Shown here: in pieces, positions 12,001-22,899 of the stretch
Layout of the letters: every line of letters begins with the position of its first letter
Numbering within the stretch: the first letter of the stretch is position 1
NCBI RefSeq assembly: GCF_028372415.1
Contig: NC_092879.1
Span: 100,727,828-100,791,827, forward strand
Source: Notamacropus eugenii
Taxonomy: Eukaryota; Chordata; Mammalia; Diprotodontia; Macropodidae
DNA: 64,000 bases
Direction of reading: 5' to 3'
The notes under the pieces: generated by a model
The model's input: the letters and a program-made list of their open reading frames with translations, nothing else
What the model was told of the DNA's origin: nothing
Database searches by the model: none
Made by a program: the position numbers and the translations under genes

Positions 12001-15000
12001 AGAGGTGAGGGAGCCAGAGGGAATCAATTATGGGGAGAGCTTCCAGAGGATCTGAGGGGGATGGGGCCAAGGTGCCGAGTAGACAGGTTAGTCTTGGTGA
12101 GGACAGGGGTTCTGGTCTCCTTTGAAATTGGCCCAAATGAGGAGAAGGTGGGTGAAGCATAGAAAGTTTTGTAAGGGAGAGGAGGGAGCTAATTGCTGAT
12201 GGCCTCAATTTTTCTCAGGAAAGTGAGAGGTGAGGCTATCTTGGGAGAAGGGTGTAGGTAGGGGTGGAGTTGGGGGTTCAAGAGAGAGGAAGGTTAGAGT
12301 AGTGGCTGGGGAAATTAGTGTAGAGTGAAGGAGAGATGTTTGGTTGTTTTTTTGCTTCATGGATTGCCATGCAGAAATGAGGGCTTAATCGAAGTTAGAT
12401 AATATGAATTTTCGGGGGACTCAGTCATAATGGTTTTGTGACTTCTCTGGAATGGGAACAGAGCAGAGAGATGAGGGACAGTGACCTAGGGTTGAAGCTT
12501 AATAAATGCTTATTGACTGACTGATTAGCAACAGGCTAAGGCCTCAAAGAATTCAAGGGCAAAGGAAGGTCCCTTTTTTCCATTTAATTTAATTTTATTT
12601 TCAGTTGCAAATTCTCTCCCTCTGCAAAAAATAGAAAAACTATTACAGATATGAAGTCATACAAAACAAATTTCCACATCATCCATATTCTTTAAAAAAG
12701 CAAGAAAAAGAAAGAACAAGGAAAAAAGAAAGAATAGAAAATATGCTTCCATCTGCCCTCTGAGTCCATTGGCTGGAGGTGGATGAGCATTTTTTGGTCA
12801 CGAATCTTTTGGAATTGTGACTGGTCATTGCCGTGATCTGACTTCCTAAGTCTTTCACAGTTTATTATCCTGACAATTTTGTTGCTACTGTACAAGATGT
12901 TCTTCTGGTTCCGCTCAATTCCCTTTGCTTCAGTTCATACAAGTCTTCCCAAGCTTTTCTGAACCCATCCCCTTCTCATAGCACAGTAGTACTCCATTTA
13001 TGCACTAGAACTTGTTAAACCCTTCCCCAGTTAATTGGCATTCCCTCACTGGACAGGTTTTTGCCACTACACAAAGAGCTGCTCTAAACATTTTTGTACA
13101 TATGGATCTTTTTGCTCTGTCTTTGGTCTCTTTGGGGCATAGGGTGGTACTGTTGCTGGGTCGATGGGTATGCATAGGTTTAATGCCTTTGGGGCAAAGT
13201 GCCAAATTGCTTTCCATCTCAGTCCACCTGTAGTGCATTAGCATACCTGTTTTCCCACATCCCCTCCAATGTTTGTCATTTTCCTTTTCTGCCATCTTAG
13301 CCAATCTGATGGGTATGAGGTGATATCTCAGAGTTGGTTTCATTTGCATTTCTCTTAGTATTAGTGATTTAGAGCATCTTCTCATAGAGCTATAGGAGGG
13401 TACCTTGTTGAACTGTCAGTACTAGAATTTGTCAAGGCTGAGAAAGAAGGAAGGCATGACGACCTGGGAGGAAATGGGAGGTGTCCCTGTGACCAGTCTC
13501 TTTCCCTCTCCAATCTGTTCTCCACAAATGCTAAAATGATCGTAAAGCTCAGGTCTTACTATGCTACTGGGCCACTAGTGCTACAGTGGCTCCCTACAGC
13601 ATCTAGGACAAAAGACCCAACTCTGGAGTTTGGTGTTTGAGGGTCCTCCCAATCTGGCTATGGCCTACCTTTGTGGCTTTGCATGGATGTTACTGCCCAG
13701 CCTAGTGCATGTGGCCTGTGCCAGTGCAAGCAATCTGATCTTAGGCTGTCCCTGAACTTCCTTTAGCAGGCCCTGAAGGCGTTTCCTCTCTGCTCCTGAC
13801 TTCTGCTTAAGGGCATCCTGAGCTCAGGTGCTCCCCGGGTTAGGAAAACTTCCCTGGTCCCCTTGAGTCAAGCCCTTGTTCTGTGAGGCCTGGATCTCCA
13901 TTTTGTTTTCCTCTTGGCATCCCCAGCTCCTAGCACTGGACCTTAAACCTAGTGGAGACATCATAACTGGTATTTGAATTGGACTGAATTGATTGAAGGA
14001 TCAGGAGAGGGCTGGAGGCCAAAGAGCAAGTGGAGGAAGAGGATAGCAGGGACTCCCCCGCACCTTTGAACTCTCTCAGAATCACTTGCTGCTGGAGCCC
14101 AAGAATCCAGATGTTTCCGGAGCTTGATGGGTCTTCTGGGGTGGGGTGGGGCCTTCCTTCAGTCAAGGACTTTCCAGTTTCCCTTCCCTTTCCCCACCAC
14201 CTGAAAACCAGGTCTTTTCTCAGTCCCTGGGCATCCCCAGCAATTTGCCAGGGTTTAACCCTTCCTCCTGTTACCTTTCTCTAAATAGTGCTTGTGATAT
14301 AGTCAGGGGAGACAGTGAGGGCCTCCCCTTCTTCAGGGGCCTCCCTGGAGGTGGGCCTGTTAGGTCACAAAAGAATTGGTGCTGGGAAAGGAGAGGGCCA
14401 AGGAGCAGAACACTGAGATCTTGGCTTCACCCTCCACCTCAGAGGATGGAGGGTGAAGGGGACTTGGTCGTTGTAGGTGCCAACGTATCGGAGAATGAAT
14501 AAGTGCCTTGGAGTAGGTATAGGTGAACAAGACCCTGGATTAGGTCCCTCCTGGGGTAGGCGGGAATTGCTTTGGAGACAAAAAAATGGGATTTGAATCT
14601 TGAATTTTGGCTACCCACTAGCTTGGATAGGTTACTGCATCCCTGTGGGCCACAATTTCCACAAACACATTCTCTGTTCTAAAGTCTCTTCCCAGTTCTG
14701 CCATCTGTGTTCTAGTGTCCCTGTTCTGAGATGCTGTACCCTGAGGTCTCTGCTTCCGGAGTCTATGTGCTTGTGTGGCTGCCCCTATGCTGAAAGGGTC
14801 TGACCACCAGTGTGTGTGTGAGTGTGTGTGACTGGCTGGGGGTGTAACTGATTAACCCTTTAATGCTTTCTTGTGATTCTCTCAGTTGTATTTGTGGTCC
14901 TTTTTCACCTCTACCTGGTGGTGTTCACACCTTACTGGCCGCTGATTGGGCTCACAATTATCTGGCTGATTTTTGACTGGAGGACCCCTGAGCAAGGTAG

Positions 15001-18000
15001 GGCCCTGTTGTTGGGGAGAGGTCTGCACATGGATGGAAAAATAAATCTAGGTAGCATGGAGTGCTTGGTCCCAACCAGGCCTCATTTCTGGGGGTGCAAT
15101 AGTGTGTGGAATGGGAGAAAGCATTTGGGATTTGGAGTCAAAAGGTCTGGGTTCAAGTCCAAGCTTTGAGATATACCCTATGCAACCCTGGGCAACTTGA
15201 CTCATGTCTTTCAGCCTCCATTTGCCCTCCTATAAAATGGGGCTAGTCATACTGACAGAGTGGGGTGCTAGAAAATTGAGAACAAAGGGAGCTGGGGCAG
15301 TCCCCCTTCTGCCAGCTCGAAGCTGGCCACCAGCACACAGAATGGGAACTCTGTCCCTCTGCGCCTTCGGCCCTGGGGGCTGAGGGAGCAGGTTTGGGGA
15401 GATTCTGGTGTATTTTCAGGTGGTCGGAGGTCAGACTGGGTGAGGGGTTGGTGCCTATGGAAACAGTACAGAGATTACTTTCCGCTCAAGGTGAGTAGCT
15501 CCCTACAGCCTGGCCCTGGCCTTTTGCTGCCTGGGTGTCCACCTTTCTTCCTGACTCAGTCTCCCCCCATCCCCAGATGGTGAAGACTCACGACCTCTCC
15601 CCCAGGCACAACTACATCATCGCCACCCACCCCCACGGGCTCATGTCACACAGCGCCTTTTGCCACTTTGCTACTGAGGCCTCTGGATTCTCCAGGATCT
15701 TCCCTGGCATCACCCCATACATACTCACCTTGGGAGCCTTTTTCTGGGTACCCATCCTCAGAGATTATGTGATGAGTAGCGGTGAGTTGCTTGGTGACCA
15801 AGCCTTGGCCCAGGAGATGGGTCTGAAAGGCTGCCGATTGGCTACGGGGTGTGGGAGTGGCCGATGCTTACACCTCCTGTTGTTTGCACTCCCCTTTCCC
15901 CCACCAAACCATCCTGTGTGAGGGCTCACATTCACTACTCCACCTGGGAACATACAGATCCATGGGGAGGAGGGGGGCCACACATAGATCTGAAGAGACA
16001 AAGAAACAGGGATATCTCTGGTGGAGTTCCTTAGGGATCTGTCTGCAGCCTCTTCTGGGCTGGATCATAGGAGATAATATGCACGACTTTACCAACTTTA
16101 AAGCATGGTGCAAGTCTTAACAGCTACAGAGATCAGTAATATTCTACCTGACATTTGTATTAAAGACTTAGGTGAGGGCACCCATGGGATCCTCAGTATG
16201 TTCCCAGGTGTCATCAGACTAGAAGAGCAAGCTGGATGGCAGCGCCAGCCACCCAAAAGATACCACCATCAGGCTGGCCCTAATTCGGGCTAGTTTAATG
16301 GAGATAAATGTTCAACCCTATACTGAGATCCCAGATGTGTTGATACAGAAGTACAGGATGGGGGAGACTCTTCTCCACTGTAGTTTCTGAGGAGGTGGTT
16401 GCCTTTAGAGAGGAGAGGTACCTGGGTCCAGCCAGCTGGTGTTCAGGAAAGAGAGGGCATTGGCGGGCTGGACTTTCCACGGGGAAGGGCCACCAGGACA
16501 ATGATCAAGGAGCTGGGCCTATTCAGCTTGAAGGCAAGAAGACTTTGGGGAGCCAGCTGTGCTACTTTTCTGTCCTATGCCAGACCCATTTGCCATGTTC
16601 CGTGTGGCTCCAGAGGGCAGCCCCAGCAGCAGGAATGAGGGGAAGGTGCAGGGAGGCAGATTCAGGCTTGAGGTCAGGAACAACAGCCCTGAGAAGTAAT
16701 GAGCTAACCAGAGGCAGGCTGGACTGGGCTCCCTCTCCCTGGAGGTCTTCGTGTAGAGGCTGGAGGCCCATTTGTTGAGTATGTGATAGTGGGGGTGGTC
16801 TCTAGGGTCCCTGCTGGCTTGGATTCTGGGACTCTATGATACCTAGCCCACCTTTCCCCTCCTGCTCCCATCTCTTTTCTCTTTCTGATCTACCAGATTT
16901 TGAGTCAGGTAGATTCTTCAACTGAGCTGACTCTGGGAACAGGAGAGAGAGAGATCTCTAGCTTTAGCTCCCAGGATGAGGTGTGTACCAGCTGGGAGTG
17001 GACACTGTCAGGCTGGGGTTCCAAGGAACCATGAAGGGTGGGCTCCCTTCTCATCTCACCGTTGAGAAGATTGGGCCGGGCTGGGCTGGGCTTCACTGCC
17101 TGCTGAGACCTCTTCACACATGTTTCATCTTCCACATGGGGATGAAGAAAGGGGGTGGGGTTGCTCTCTATTATGCTAAATTCTGGGAGAGCATAGTGGG
17201 AAGGGCCTCAGTTGCATTCAGACACTTTGGCCCAGATGACAGCGCCAGGGAAAGGGCAGATCATCAGTTAGGAGCTTTGGGTCTTGAGAAATCTGGAGGC
17301 CTGAGGAAAGCAGGCCCTGGGCTAATGGCGACTGTTCTTTCTAAGCCTCTGAACTAGTATGATTGGAGCACTTGGACTTGGAGACCAGGAGCTGAACCTG
17401 CCACCCCAAGGTGTCCCTCTGGGCTCTGTACATTTGTGATGCTTCTATTAATGCCCTCTCCCAATGGGGAAACAATGAGAGAGCTCTGCATTAGGGCCTG
17501 CGAGAGCCACCCATCCACATGAGATTAGGATGCACAATCCTCGTTCTCCTTCTCTATTCCCCTTGCCCCCAACTTTACCCTTGACTAAGGAGACTCCAGC
17601 ATGCATTCTGAAGTAAATGAATATGGGATGCAGCGCCCTAGCCCAGGTCCATGCCTCATGGAGCCTCTGCACTCAGGTCCAACCAGACTGCCCCCAACCT
17701 GTCCTGCCCTGCCCTGCCCAGTAGCTGTGGGCAGATTTGGCAGCCCTTCTGAGCTTCTCTGCCCTTTAGGAGCATGCTCTGTGAGCAGAGCCTCCATGGA
17801 CTACCTGCTGACTGGCAACGGCTCAGGCAACGCTCTGGTGGTGGTGGTGGGTGGCCTGGCTGAATGCCGTTACAGCAGGCCTGGCTTCTCCATACTTGTC
17901 CTGAAGAAACGGAAGGGCTTTGTGCGCATGGCCCTCCAGCACGGGTAGGTGGCCTAGCCTGGGGTGGGCCTGGGGTCCTTGCTCACTCCTGGCAGCCCTT

Positions 18001-19388
18001 AGGGGATGGAAGAAGGACTTTATGGAGCTCAGGGGATGACATGGGTGGAATCTGGGATGAGGGATGCAGTGGCAGTGAGCAAACTTGCCTGCTGGGATCC
18101 TGTTCCCATTATTTGGTGGTGGAGGCAGAGGGGGAGATGCCTCAGGAGATGAGCCTAGCTTAGCTCCCTAGGAGTCAGCTTACCTCTCCTCCTCATGGCA
18201 ATCCTTTCATAAGAGGCCCCCTTGGGGCCCAGGCTTAGGCCAGACAGAGAAGGAAAGAGGCCAGGTGGAGGCTGCAGAGGCCTGTTTCTTGCCCCTCCCT
18301 CCTCATTCTCCCAATCTCCATAGGGTGGCCCTGGTCCCCTCCTATTCCTTTGGAGAAAATGAACTCTATGATCAGCACATCTTCACCCCAGGAGGCTGGG
18401 TCAACCGCTTCCAGCACTGGTTTCAGAGGTTGGTGCACATCTACCCTTGTGCCTTCTATGGCCGTGGCTTTGCTGAGAACTCCTGGGGCCTTCTGCCTTA
18501 CAACCGGCCCGTCACCACCGTCAGTGAGTCCCTTTTCGGGCTGAGGCCCAACACCACCTCTCATCCTAGGGTCAGTCACAGAAGCAGGGCAGTGCTGGCT
18601 GTGGGCAGGGCTGAGCAAGCTGGGGAGGTCTTGTGGACAGGCACTGGCCCTTAGCTCCTCACTAAGCTAGCCCCGGGGTATCAACTGCTGCTCAATGCCA
18701 GTTGCTGACCAGCTTCTGTGTCACAGAGAGGTTGTCATCTGTGTACATGGCAAAATTCCTAAAATCAGGAAGAACACTTGGGGGCCTCAGTGCTGTGAAA
18801 GTGGGGAGAAGATGAGGGATCCAAAGGTTCCCAAGACAGAGCCCCTGTGTCTTGGAGGAGGTGTACAGCACAGGACAGCAGGTTTGGTGTCAGTTTTCTC
18901 ATCTGTAAGGACCCTTCCTGCTCCAAATCCTATGCTCCTTCTGGTCCTCTCATTTTCCCCTCATCTCCACCTTCTGTGCCCACTTAATCCTGTCTCCAGC
19001 TTGTGTCAAACCTGAAGAAGTGAGGTCTATGATCCTTTCCAGTAAAAGAGTCTGGAGAGACTGGGGCCTCCTGGGGTCATTGGTCAGGCTAGGGGAAGAA
19101 AAGAAAGGGGAGAGGAAGGAAGGGAAAGGAGGGAAGAGGAAGGAAGGCCTAGGTCCAGGGCTTGATGCCTATGGTCCCTTCCAGGGAGGGAGTGACTCTG
19201 ATGCCTTCCCATTTTCATTTTCTGCCCTGGCAGTTGGGGAGCCCCTACTGATCCCCAAGATAGAGAACCCGAGCCAGGAGACAGTGGATAAATACCACGC
19301 CCTCTACATCAAGGCCCTGCAGAAGCTGTTTGATGAGCACAAGGTCCAATATGGGATCTCAGAGACCCAGGAGCTGGAGATTGTGTGA
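9012..19388 (+). CDS. AWAT2: AWAT2, acyl-CoA wax alcohol acyltransferase 2 (complete, 7 exons)
   Basis: DGAT2-family membrane acyltransferase of the ER. The known human enzyme joins fatty acyl-CoA to long-chain alcohols (and retinol or diacylglycerol) to make wax esters in sebaceous and meibomian cells. Coding exons are 9012-9093, 14886-14996, 15420-15490, 15577-15781, 17770-17944, 18324-18523 and 19234-19388. They sum to 999 nt, or 332 residues plus TGA, against about 333 in human. Every junction is GT/AG and keeps frame. Visible parts: two hydrophobic segments at about residues 15-41 and 43-58; the HPHG catalytic motif at 106-109; a glycine-rich core around 180-187 (VVVVGGLAECRYS); the DGAT2-family block RKGFVRMALQHG then VPSYSFGE at about 204-226; and the C-terminus SETQELEIV. 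The start has a strong Kozak context (A at -3, G at +4). Recalled human AWAT2 matches throughout much better than AWAT1 or DGAT2L6, and the convergent EDA neighbour agrees. No break is seen. Confidence 0.95.
9490..9610 (+). mobile_element. Marsupial MIR/CORE-SINE fragment (AWAT2 intron 1)
   Basis: GGCAGTGTGGCATTGTGGGT head, CCTGGGTTCAAATCTCACCT and CTTACTGGCTGAGTAACTG. The tRNA-like 5' half is clear and the 3' half is lost. Confidence 0.8.
9655..9725 (-). mobile_element. L2 3' end fragment, antisense
   Basis: AAGCATTTATTAAATGCTTG then CTCTGTGCCAGATTTTGG, a short reversed L2 terminus. Confidence 0.6.
10430..10920 (-). mobile_element. L2 LINE internal fragment, antisense
   Basis: Shares a run of blocks with 63,150-63,420: AAGGTTTGGAAGAG, AGAGTGGGG, GAGGTTGTGCAAC, GGACCCAGT. 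This fits two copies of the same L2 internal region. Confidence 0.6.
10921..12330 (-). mobile_element. L2 LINE, long antisense copy (AWAT2 intron 1)
   Basis: About 1.4 kb running from near the L2 3' end (TTTTAGGAAAATCCCTTTAG) into the RT region. Landmarks are GCCTGGGGGACTGGGAG, TGATGAGATCACCAAG and CAAGTAAGATGAAGCCTTAA. Reverse frames of 100-129 codons are decayed L2 ORF2. Confidence 0.85.
12575..13400 (-). mobile_element. L1 LINE 3' end, antisense, 5' truncated (AWAT2 intron 1)
   Basis: About 0.8 kb. The minus-strand frame at 13005-13385 reads L1 ORF2 C-terminus: LILREMQMKPTLRYHLIPIR, then KHWRGCGKTGMLMHYRW, then FRAALCVVAKTC, with gaps in frame. The plus strand shows the same order as the L1 copy at 24.3-25.4 kb. 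Confidence 0.92.
13480..13995 (+). mobile_element. L2 LINE 3' portion (AWAT2 intron 1)
   Basis: Order of the L2 3' region: ATGCTACTGGGCCACTAGTG, CAGTGGCTCCCTACAGCATC, CCTCCCAATCTGGCTATGGC, then GCATCCCCAGCTCCTAGCAC and a TGAATTGGACTGAATTGA end. Confidence 0.85.
14886..14996 (+). CDS. AWAT2: AWAT2 exon 2
   Basis: Encodes residues 28-64, covering the rest of membrane segment 1, the conserved LYLVVFTPYWP, and membrane segment 2. The acceptor follows a pyrimidine-rich TTCTCTCAG and the donor is GTAGGG. Confidence 0.93.
15095..15260 (+). mobile_element. MIR-type SINE (AWAT2 intron 2)
   Basis: GGATTTGGAGTCAAAAGGTC, GGGTTCAAGTCC, CAACCCTGGGCAACTTGACT and TATAAAATGGGGCTAGTC, in SINE order. Confidence 0.8.
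15420..15490 (+). CDS. AWAT2: AWAT2 exon 3
   Basis: A 71-nt exon encoding residues 65-88 (GGRRSDWVRGWCLWKQY then RDYFPLK). FPLK closes the exon in phase 0 before GTGAGT. The intron to exon 4 is only 86 nt. Confidence 0.92.
15577..15781 (+). CDS. AWAT2: AWAT2 exon 4 (catalytic HPHG motif)
   Basis: Encodes residues 89-156. It holds the DGAT2-family active-site motif HPHG (106-109) and the conserved FPGITPYILTLGAFFW stretch. Flanks are CCCCAG and GTGAGT. Confidence 0.94.
16010..16845 (+). mobile_element. CR1/L3 LINE 3' region (AWAT2 intron 4)
   Basis: Landmarks of the CR1/L3 3' end in order: TTCCTTAGGGATCTG, GTACAGGATGGGGGAGAC, GAGCTGGGCCTATTCAGCTT, CTCCAGAGGGCAG, GCAGGGAGGCAGATTCAGGC, TGGAGGTCTTC and GGATTCTGGGACTCTATGAT. 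It is strongly diverged and old. Confidence 0.85.
17770..17944 (+). CDS. AWAT2: AWAT2 exon 5
   Basis: Encodes residues 157-214 plus two bases of Gly215. It includes GACSVSR and the glycine-rich core followed by LAECRYS. The acceptor is CCCTTTAG and the donor GTAGGT. Confidence 0.93.
18324..18523 (+). CDS. AWAT2: AWAT2 exon 6
   Basis: Encodes residues 215-281, including VPSYSFGENELYDQ, the FTPGG element and the YPCAFYGRGF block typical of AWAT/DGAT2 proteins. Flanks are CCATAG and GTGAGT. Confidence 0.93.
19085..19150 (+). repeat. Purine-rich (GAAAGG)-like tract (AWAT2 intron 6)
   Basis: GGGAAGAAAAGAAAGGGGAG and similar units, nearly all purine on the plus strand. Confidence 0.8.
19234..19388 (+). 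CDS. AWAT2: AWAT2 exon 7 (C-terminus and stop)
   Basis: Encodes residues 282-332 (GEPLLIPKIENPSQE through SETQELEIV), then TGA at 19386-19388. The cytosolic tail is highly similar to recalled human AWAT2. Confidence 0.94.
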
Positions 19389-19715
19389 CAGCTGCCCACC
19401 AGCAGGCTCCCTGGCTTAGGAGGGAGATGCTGAGGAAGCAGGCGAAGACATGCATGTAGGGGAGCTGTGGGTGGACTTGTGGGACCCGAAGACTCAGGGA
19501 GGGTGGCACATAGGGACAGAGAGAGAAAGCTCAGAGACTCTTCCACTGGGTGGAGCCAGGTAACTGTTCAGCTTCTTCGTATCTTGGACTTGTGGAGGCA
19601 GAGAAGTGGCACAGGACTGGGTGAGGCCTGGGAGGGTAGGGAGCTCAGGCTTTCTTGTGTGGGGGAGGAAAATTCCTTCTTAGAGCACAGTCAATAAAAA
19701 ATGCCAACTGAAATG
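19389..19715 (+). terminator. AWAT2: AWAT2 3' UTR with AATAAA poly(A) signal
   Basis: A canonical AATAAA lies at 19693-19698, about 305 nt after the AWAT2 stop, so cleavage is expected near 19,710-19,720. An antisense L2 repeat begins almost at once after it. Confidence 0.8.
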
Positions 19716-19724
19716 CAGTTCCAT

Positions 19725-20700
19725 ACGTATTTATTAAGTGCCAAATACACGTCAGGGTGGGGGAGAAATACAAAGGTTCTTGGAGACGTGGGACCTACCC
19801 TCATGGAGCCTCCAGTCTGATAGGGGGAGCAAACATGGGCACAGACAACTACAATATGTATGAGAATGACTGCAGGTACGTAAGAGGCATATAAAGTGCT
19901 ATACAATCAGTGAAAGGAGAAAGCACGTCTTGATGCGAGTGGGCATGGAAGGTGTCCTGGAGGAGGCAGCTTTTGAGCTGGACTTTGAAGGACACCACCA
20001 GAAGGAGCTCTTACGAGAGGCCCCCAAGCCAGAAAATAAAGGCGACCTTCCAGGAATGCCAAGCCGAATGGAATTCCATGTGGCTGTAAAGTAGAGCATT
20101 AGAGGGGGACCCGTGCAAACTGTTGGAGCCAGATTGTGGAGGGGGGCCTCAAGTGCTAGGAGCAGGAGAGTGGACCTTATCTGATGGGTTTTGTACAGTG
20201 GAGTGACAGAGTCATGCCGCTGTACTGGGGAGACCAATCTGGCAGTAGTGGAGAGTAGCTGGAGGACTTGGTGACAGTTCAGCTAAGAGGCAATGAAAGG
20301 CCAAGCTTCCGATGGTCACACTGGGAACACCTGGTGATTGATGGGACCTGTGAGCAAAACCCCAAACAAAATGTGTCGAGTAGTCTCCTGAGTATGGGGA
20401 TATGGGTGGTGCTGCCACCAACAGACATGCCAAAGGAAGCGTTTAGTGAGGTTCACGTAGAGATGCTCTGGAAAACATGGCTCGGGTGTTTGGCAGAGAG
20501 AGTCTGCCATGTCACCATGCAACTTTGGGAATCACTCGGGCATATGTGCCAGCTAATGCCAGTAAAGAGGCTGAGGTAGAGGGACAGAGCAGAGGGAATC
20601 AAGAGAAGGCAAAAAGGAGTGATGAGCGAGGGAGGAGAATCCAACCAACAGAGTTCAGGGAAGCCAAGGAGATAGTGGTCAACAATGGCGTAAATAGCAG
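19725..20700 (-). mobile_element. L2 LINE, antisense, abutting the AWAT2 3' end
   Basis: Begins with the reversed L2 end (TATTTATTAAGTGCC) just after the AWAT2 poly(A) signal. It continues with GGTGTCCTGGAGGAGGCAGC, AGTGGAGTGACAGAGTCATG and more degenerate L2. Confidence 0.75.
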
Positions 20701-20749
20701 ACAGGAAAAGGATGAGAACTAGAGAGTGGGAAAGTGAAGCCTGAGCACA

Positions 20750-21010
20750 CAGGGCACACATCGTAGAATTACAGACAATTTAGAGATGCAATCTCTGATT
20801 TCTGGGCTGTGCTTGGAGATCCTCCATGAGCTTACTCTGGGACAGTTCTCATTGGTTGGTTTCCTGACATTAAACCTAAATCTCTCCCTCCTTCCCCTCT
20901 CTCTCCTCCTTCTCCCCCCCCCTCTTAAACATGCATCCCACTGCCCTCAGTGCTGTCTTCTGGGGACCAAGAAGATCAAGTCTAAACCCAAATGCACCAC
21001 TTGTGTACCC
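20750..21010 (-). mobile_element. CR1/L3 LINE 3' fragment, antisense
   Basis: TTTCCTGACATTAAACCTAA, then TGTCTTCTGGGGACCAAG and AAGATCAAGTCTAAACCC, matching the reversed CR1/L3 3' end. A C/T-rich run (about 20,880-20,925) sits inside. Confidence 0.75.
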
Positions 21011-22595
21011 TTGACATTTCCTCTAGTGGGTCGTTGCTTGGCATGGTCTCCAGTTTTTTCTGTCATGGCCACTCTCACTTTTTCTTCCCAATCCCAAATC
21101 TGAGGTTAGAGCTTGGGTTACTTGCTCCCGAGTCATTCCTATTTCTGCCACTGCCTCCCTTTATTAGGATTAGATGATTCTCAAAGTCAGCCTACAATTT
21201 AATGGCTTCTCTGCTTCTGTTGGAGCTCCTACAGGTGTCTGGATGGTTGAACTCTGGGGTCACTGTGACCACATGTTTCTATGCTAGGTTTGGGATGTTT
21301 CCAGAACTCAGGGTCTAGCTTGTAGTGCACTCCTGAAACCATGCCTCTCCCATTTCTCCTTCGGTTGATCCTCATCTCCATGCTGTCCACCATGTTTCCT
21401 TCACCCTTGCGTTTCCCAGATTTCCTTACATGAGGTTTATGTTTTCTTCACCTAGGACATCACTTCCCCTCCCCTCAGCTTTTTCTCTCCATTCCAGTCA
21501 CAAAGTCTATCTGTGACTCAATGTCACCTCTGCTGCCACATTTGTTTCCTTGTACTAGGACCTTCAGTTCACTTTCACACTTGTACTTTGTGCATTTGCA
21601 TATCGACACCTGAGGTTTCGTTCCTGGCTCTCTTCAAGGATATTGCTTCCCATGACTCACTGGCCCTCTTTCCTCTATTTCTCCTCCCACCCTATCCTGG
21701 CTACTCTTTCTGATGTCAAGCTTGGCATAAAGATGTAGATACTTTCTCTCTGTCTCCCTTTTTAGCTTTGGGCCATCAGATTTCCAAGGCAGCTGGCAGA
21801 TGAATTTTTCTAGCTGTAGGAATATTCAATTCCTGGTTGAGTTTGTTATTTCTTCATCTTAATCCGTGACCCCCAAATCCAAATGTTGCTCTTCGACACC
21901 ATCATTTGTGGCAGTGGATTAGTCCCTGAATGCCCTCTGTTTTTCAGATTCCTCTACTTCGAGGGAGCAGTCTTTTGGGATTCTGCCCAGAACTCATTCA
22001 CTGTTGGTAAGACTTTCTAGATGCTTTGTGTTGATATCCTTTGCCCATATGACCAGTGGTCTTTTCCTTCCTTCACTGTGTCACATACTTCTGCCCTTCA
22101 ACTTCCTTGCCCAGGTTAGGATTTCCCTCTGCCTCCGTTCACATCATTTTCCTTCTGTTTCTCACTTGAGGCAAAGGAACACTTTATTCTCCTCAGTCAC
22201 ATGGATAGTAGAGACAATCTTCTAGCTCTTTCACTTTCTCCCCTAGGATGGAGACCAACTTGCATTTCGGGTATACATAGGTTATACTTGTTATCAGCAG
22301 AAATGCCAACATTACACACTGCCAGGTGACGACCATTTTTGCTTGCCTTCTGTCTTTGCTCGAAGGGAGATCCTCAGGGCTTTAGCCTTTCCTTTGCAGC
22401 CCCTCTCTTGGATAACCCTTGTGTCTCACTTGTGGCCATACATACCTGTTTGTCTTGCTGGGAGTTCAGGTGAGCCTTTGTTTATGTTGGGCATTTCTAC
22501 CCTGTGCTAAAGCAAAGTGAATCCCACAAGCAGAAATCCAATTCTAGAATTCAATCTAATTAGACTCCTGGGTAGGAGTTTTCAGTTATCTCGTT
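21011..22595. other. Intergenic, no gene recognised
   Basis: About 1.6 kb, pyrimidine-rich on the plus strand, short frames only. It may be a decayed LINE that I cannot assign. Confidence 0.4.
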
Positions 22596-22599
22596 CTGC

Positions 22600-22757
22600 C
22601 TCCCTAGCTGCTTAGTTCTTGACCACCAGTTTAAGGAGAGTAGTGATTGTAAGCTCCTTGAGGACAGGGACTGTCTTTGGCCCCTTTTTGTATCCCTAGG
22701 GCTTAGCGCAGCACCTGGTACACAGTAGGTGCTTAATAAATGTTTATTGTCTGAAGC
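22600..22757 (+). mobile_element. L2 LINE 3' end
   Basis: GTAAGCTCCTTGAGGACAGG, TTTGTATCCCTAGGGCTTAG and GTAGGTGCTTAATAAATG, a well-preserved L2 terminus. Confidence 0.9.
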
Positions 22758-22899
22758 CAGAAGGCAAAGTATTGAAGAGGGAGAGGAAGGGTGGTGAGTC
22801 GGAAACCTTAGCAAGGCCCCCTGAAAAGCAAGAAGATTTATGCCCATGGCTTTCCCTCATGTGATTTCCCCTCCCAAACAGCTCATCTTCCTTCCATTA

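Noticed and set aside
18235-18618. 127-codon minus frame
   Set aside because: Shadow of AWAT2 exon 6 on the opposite strand.
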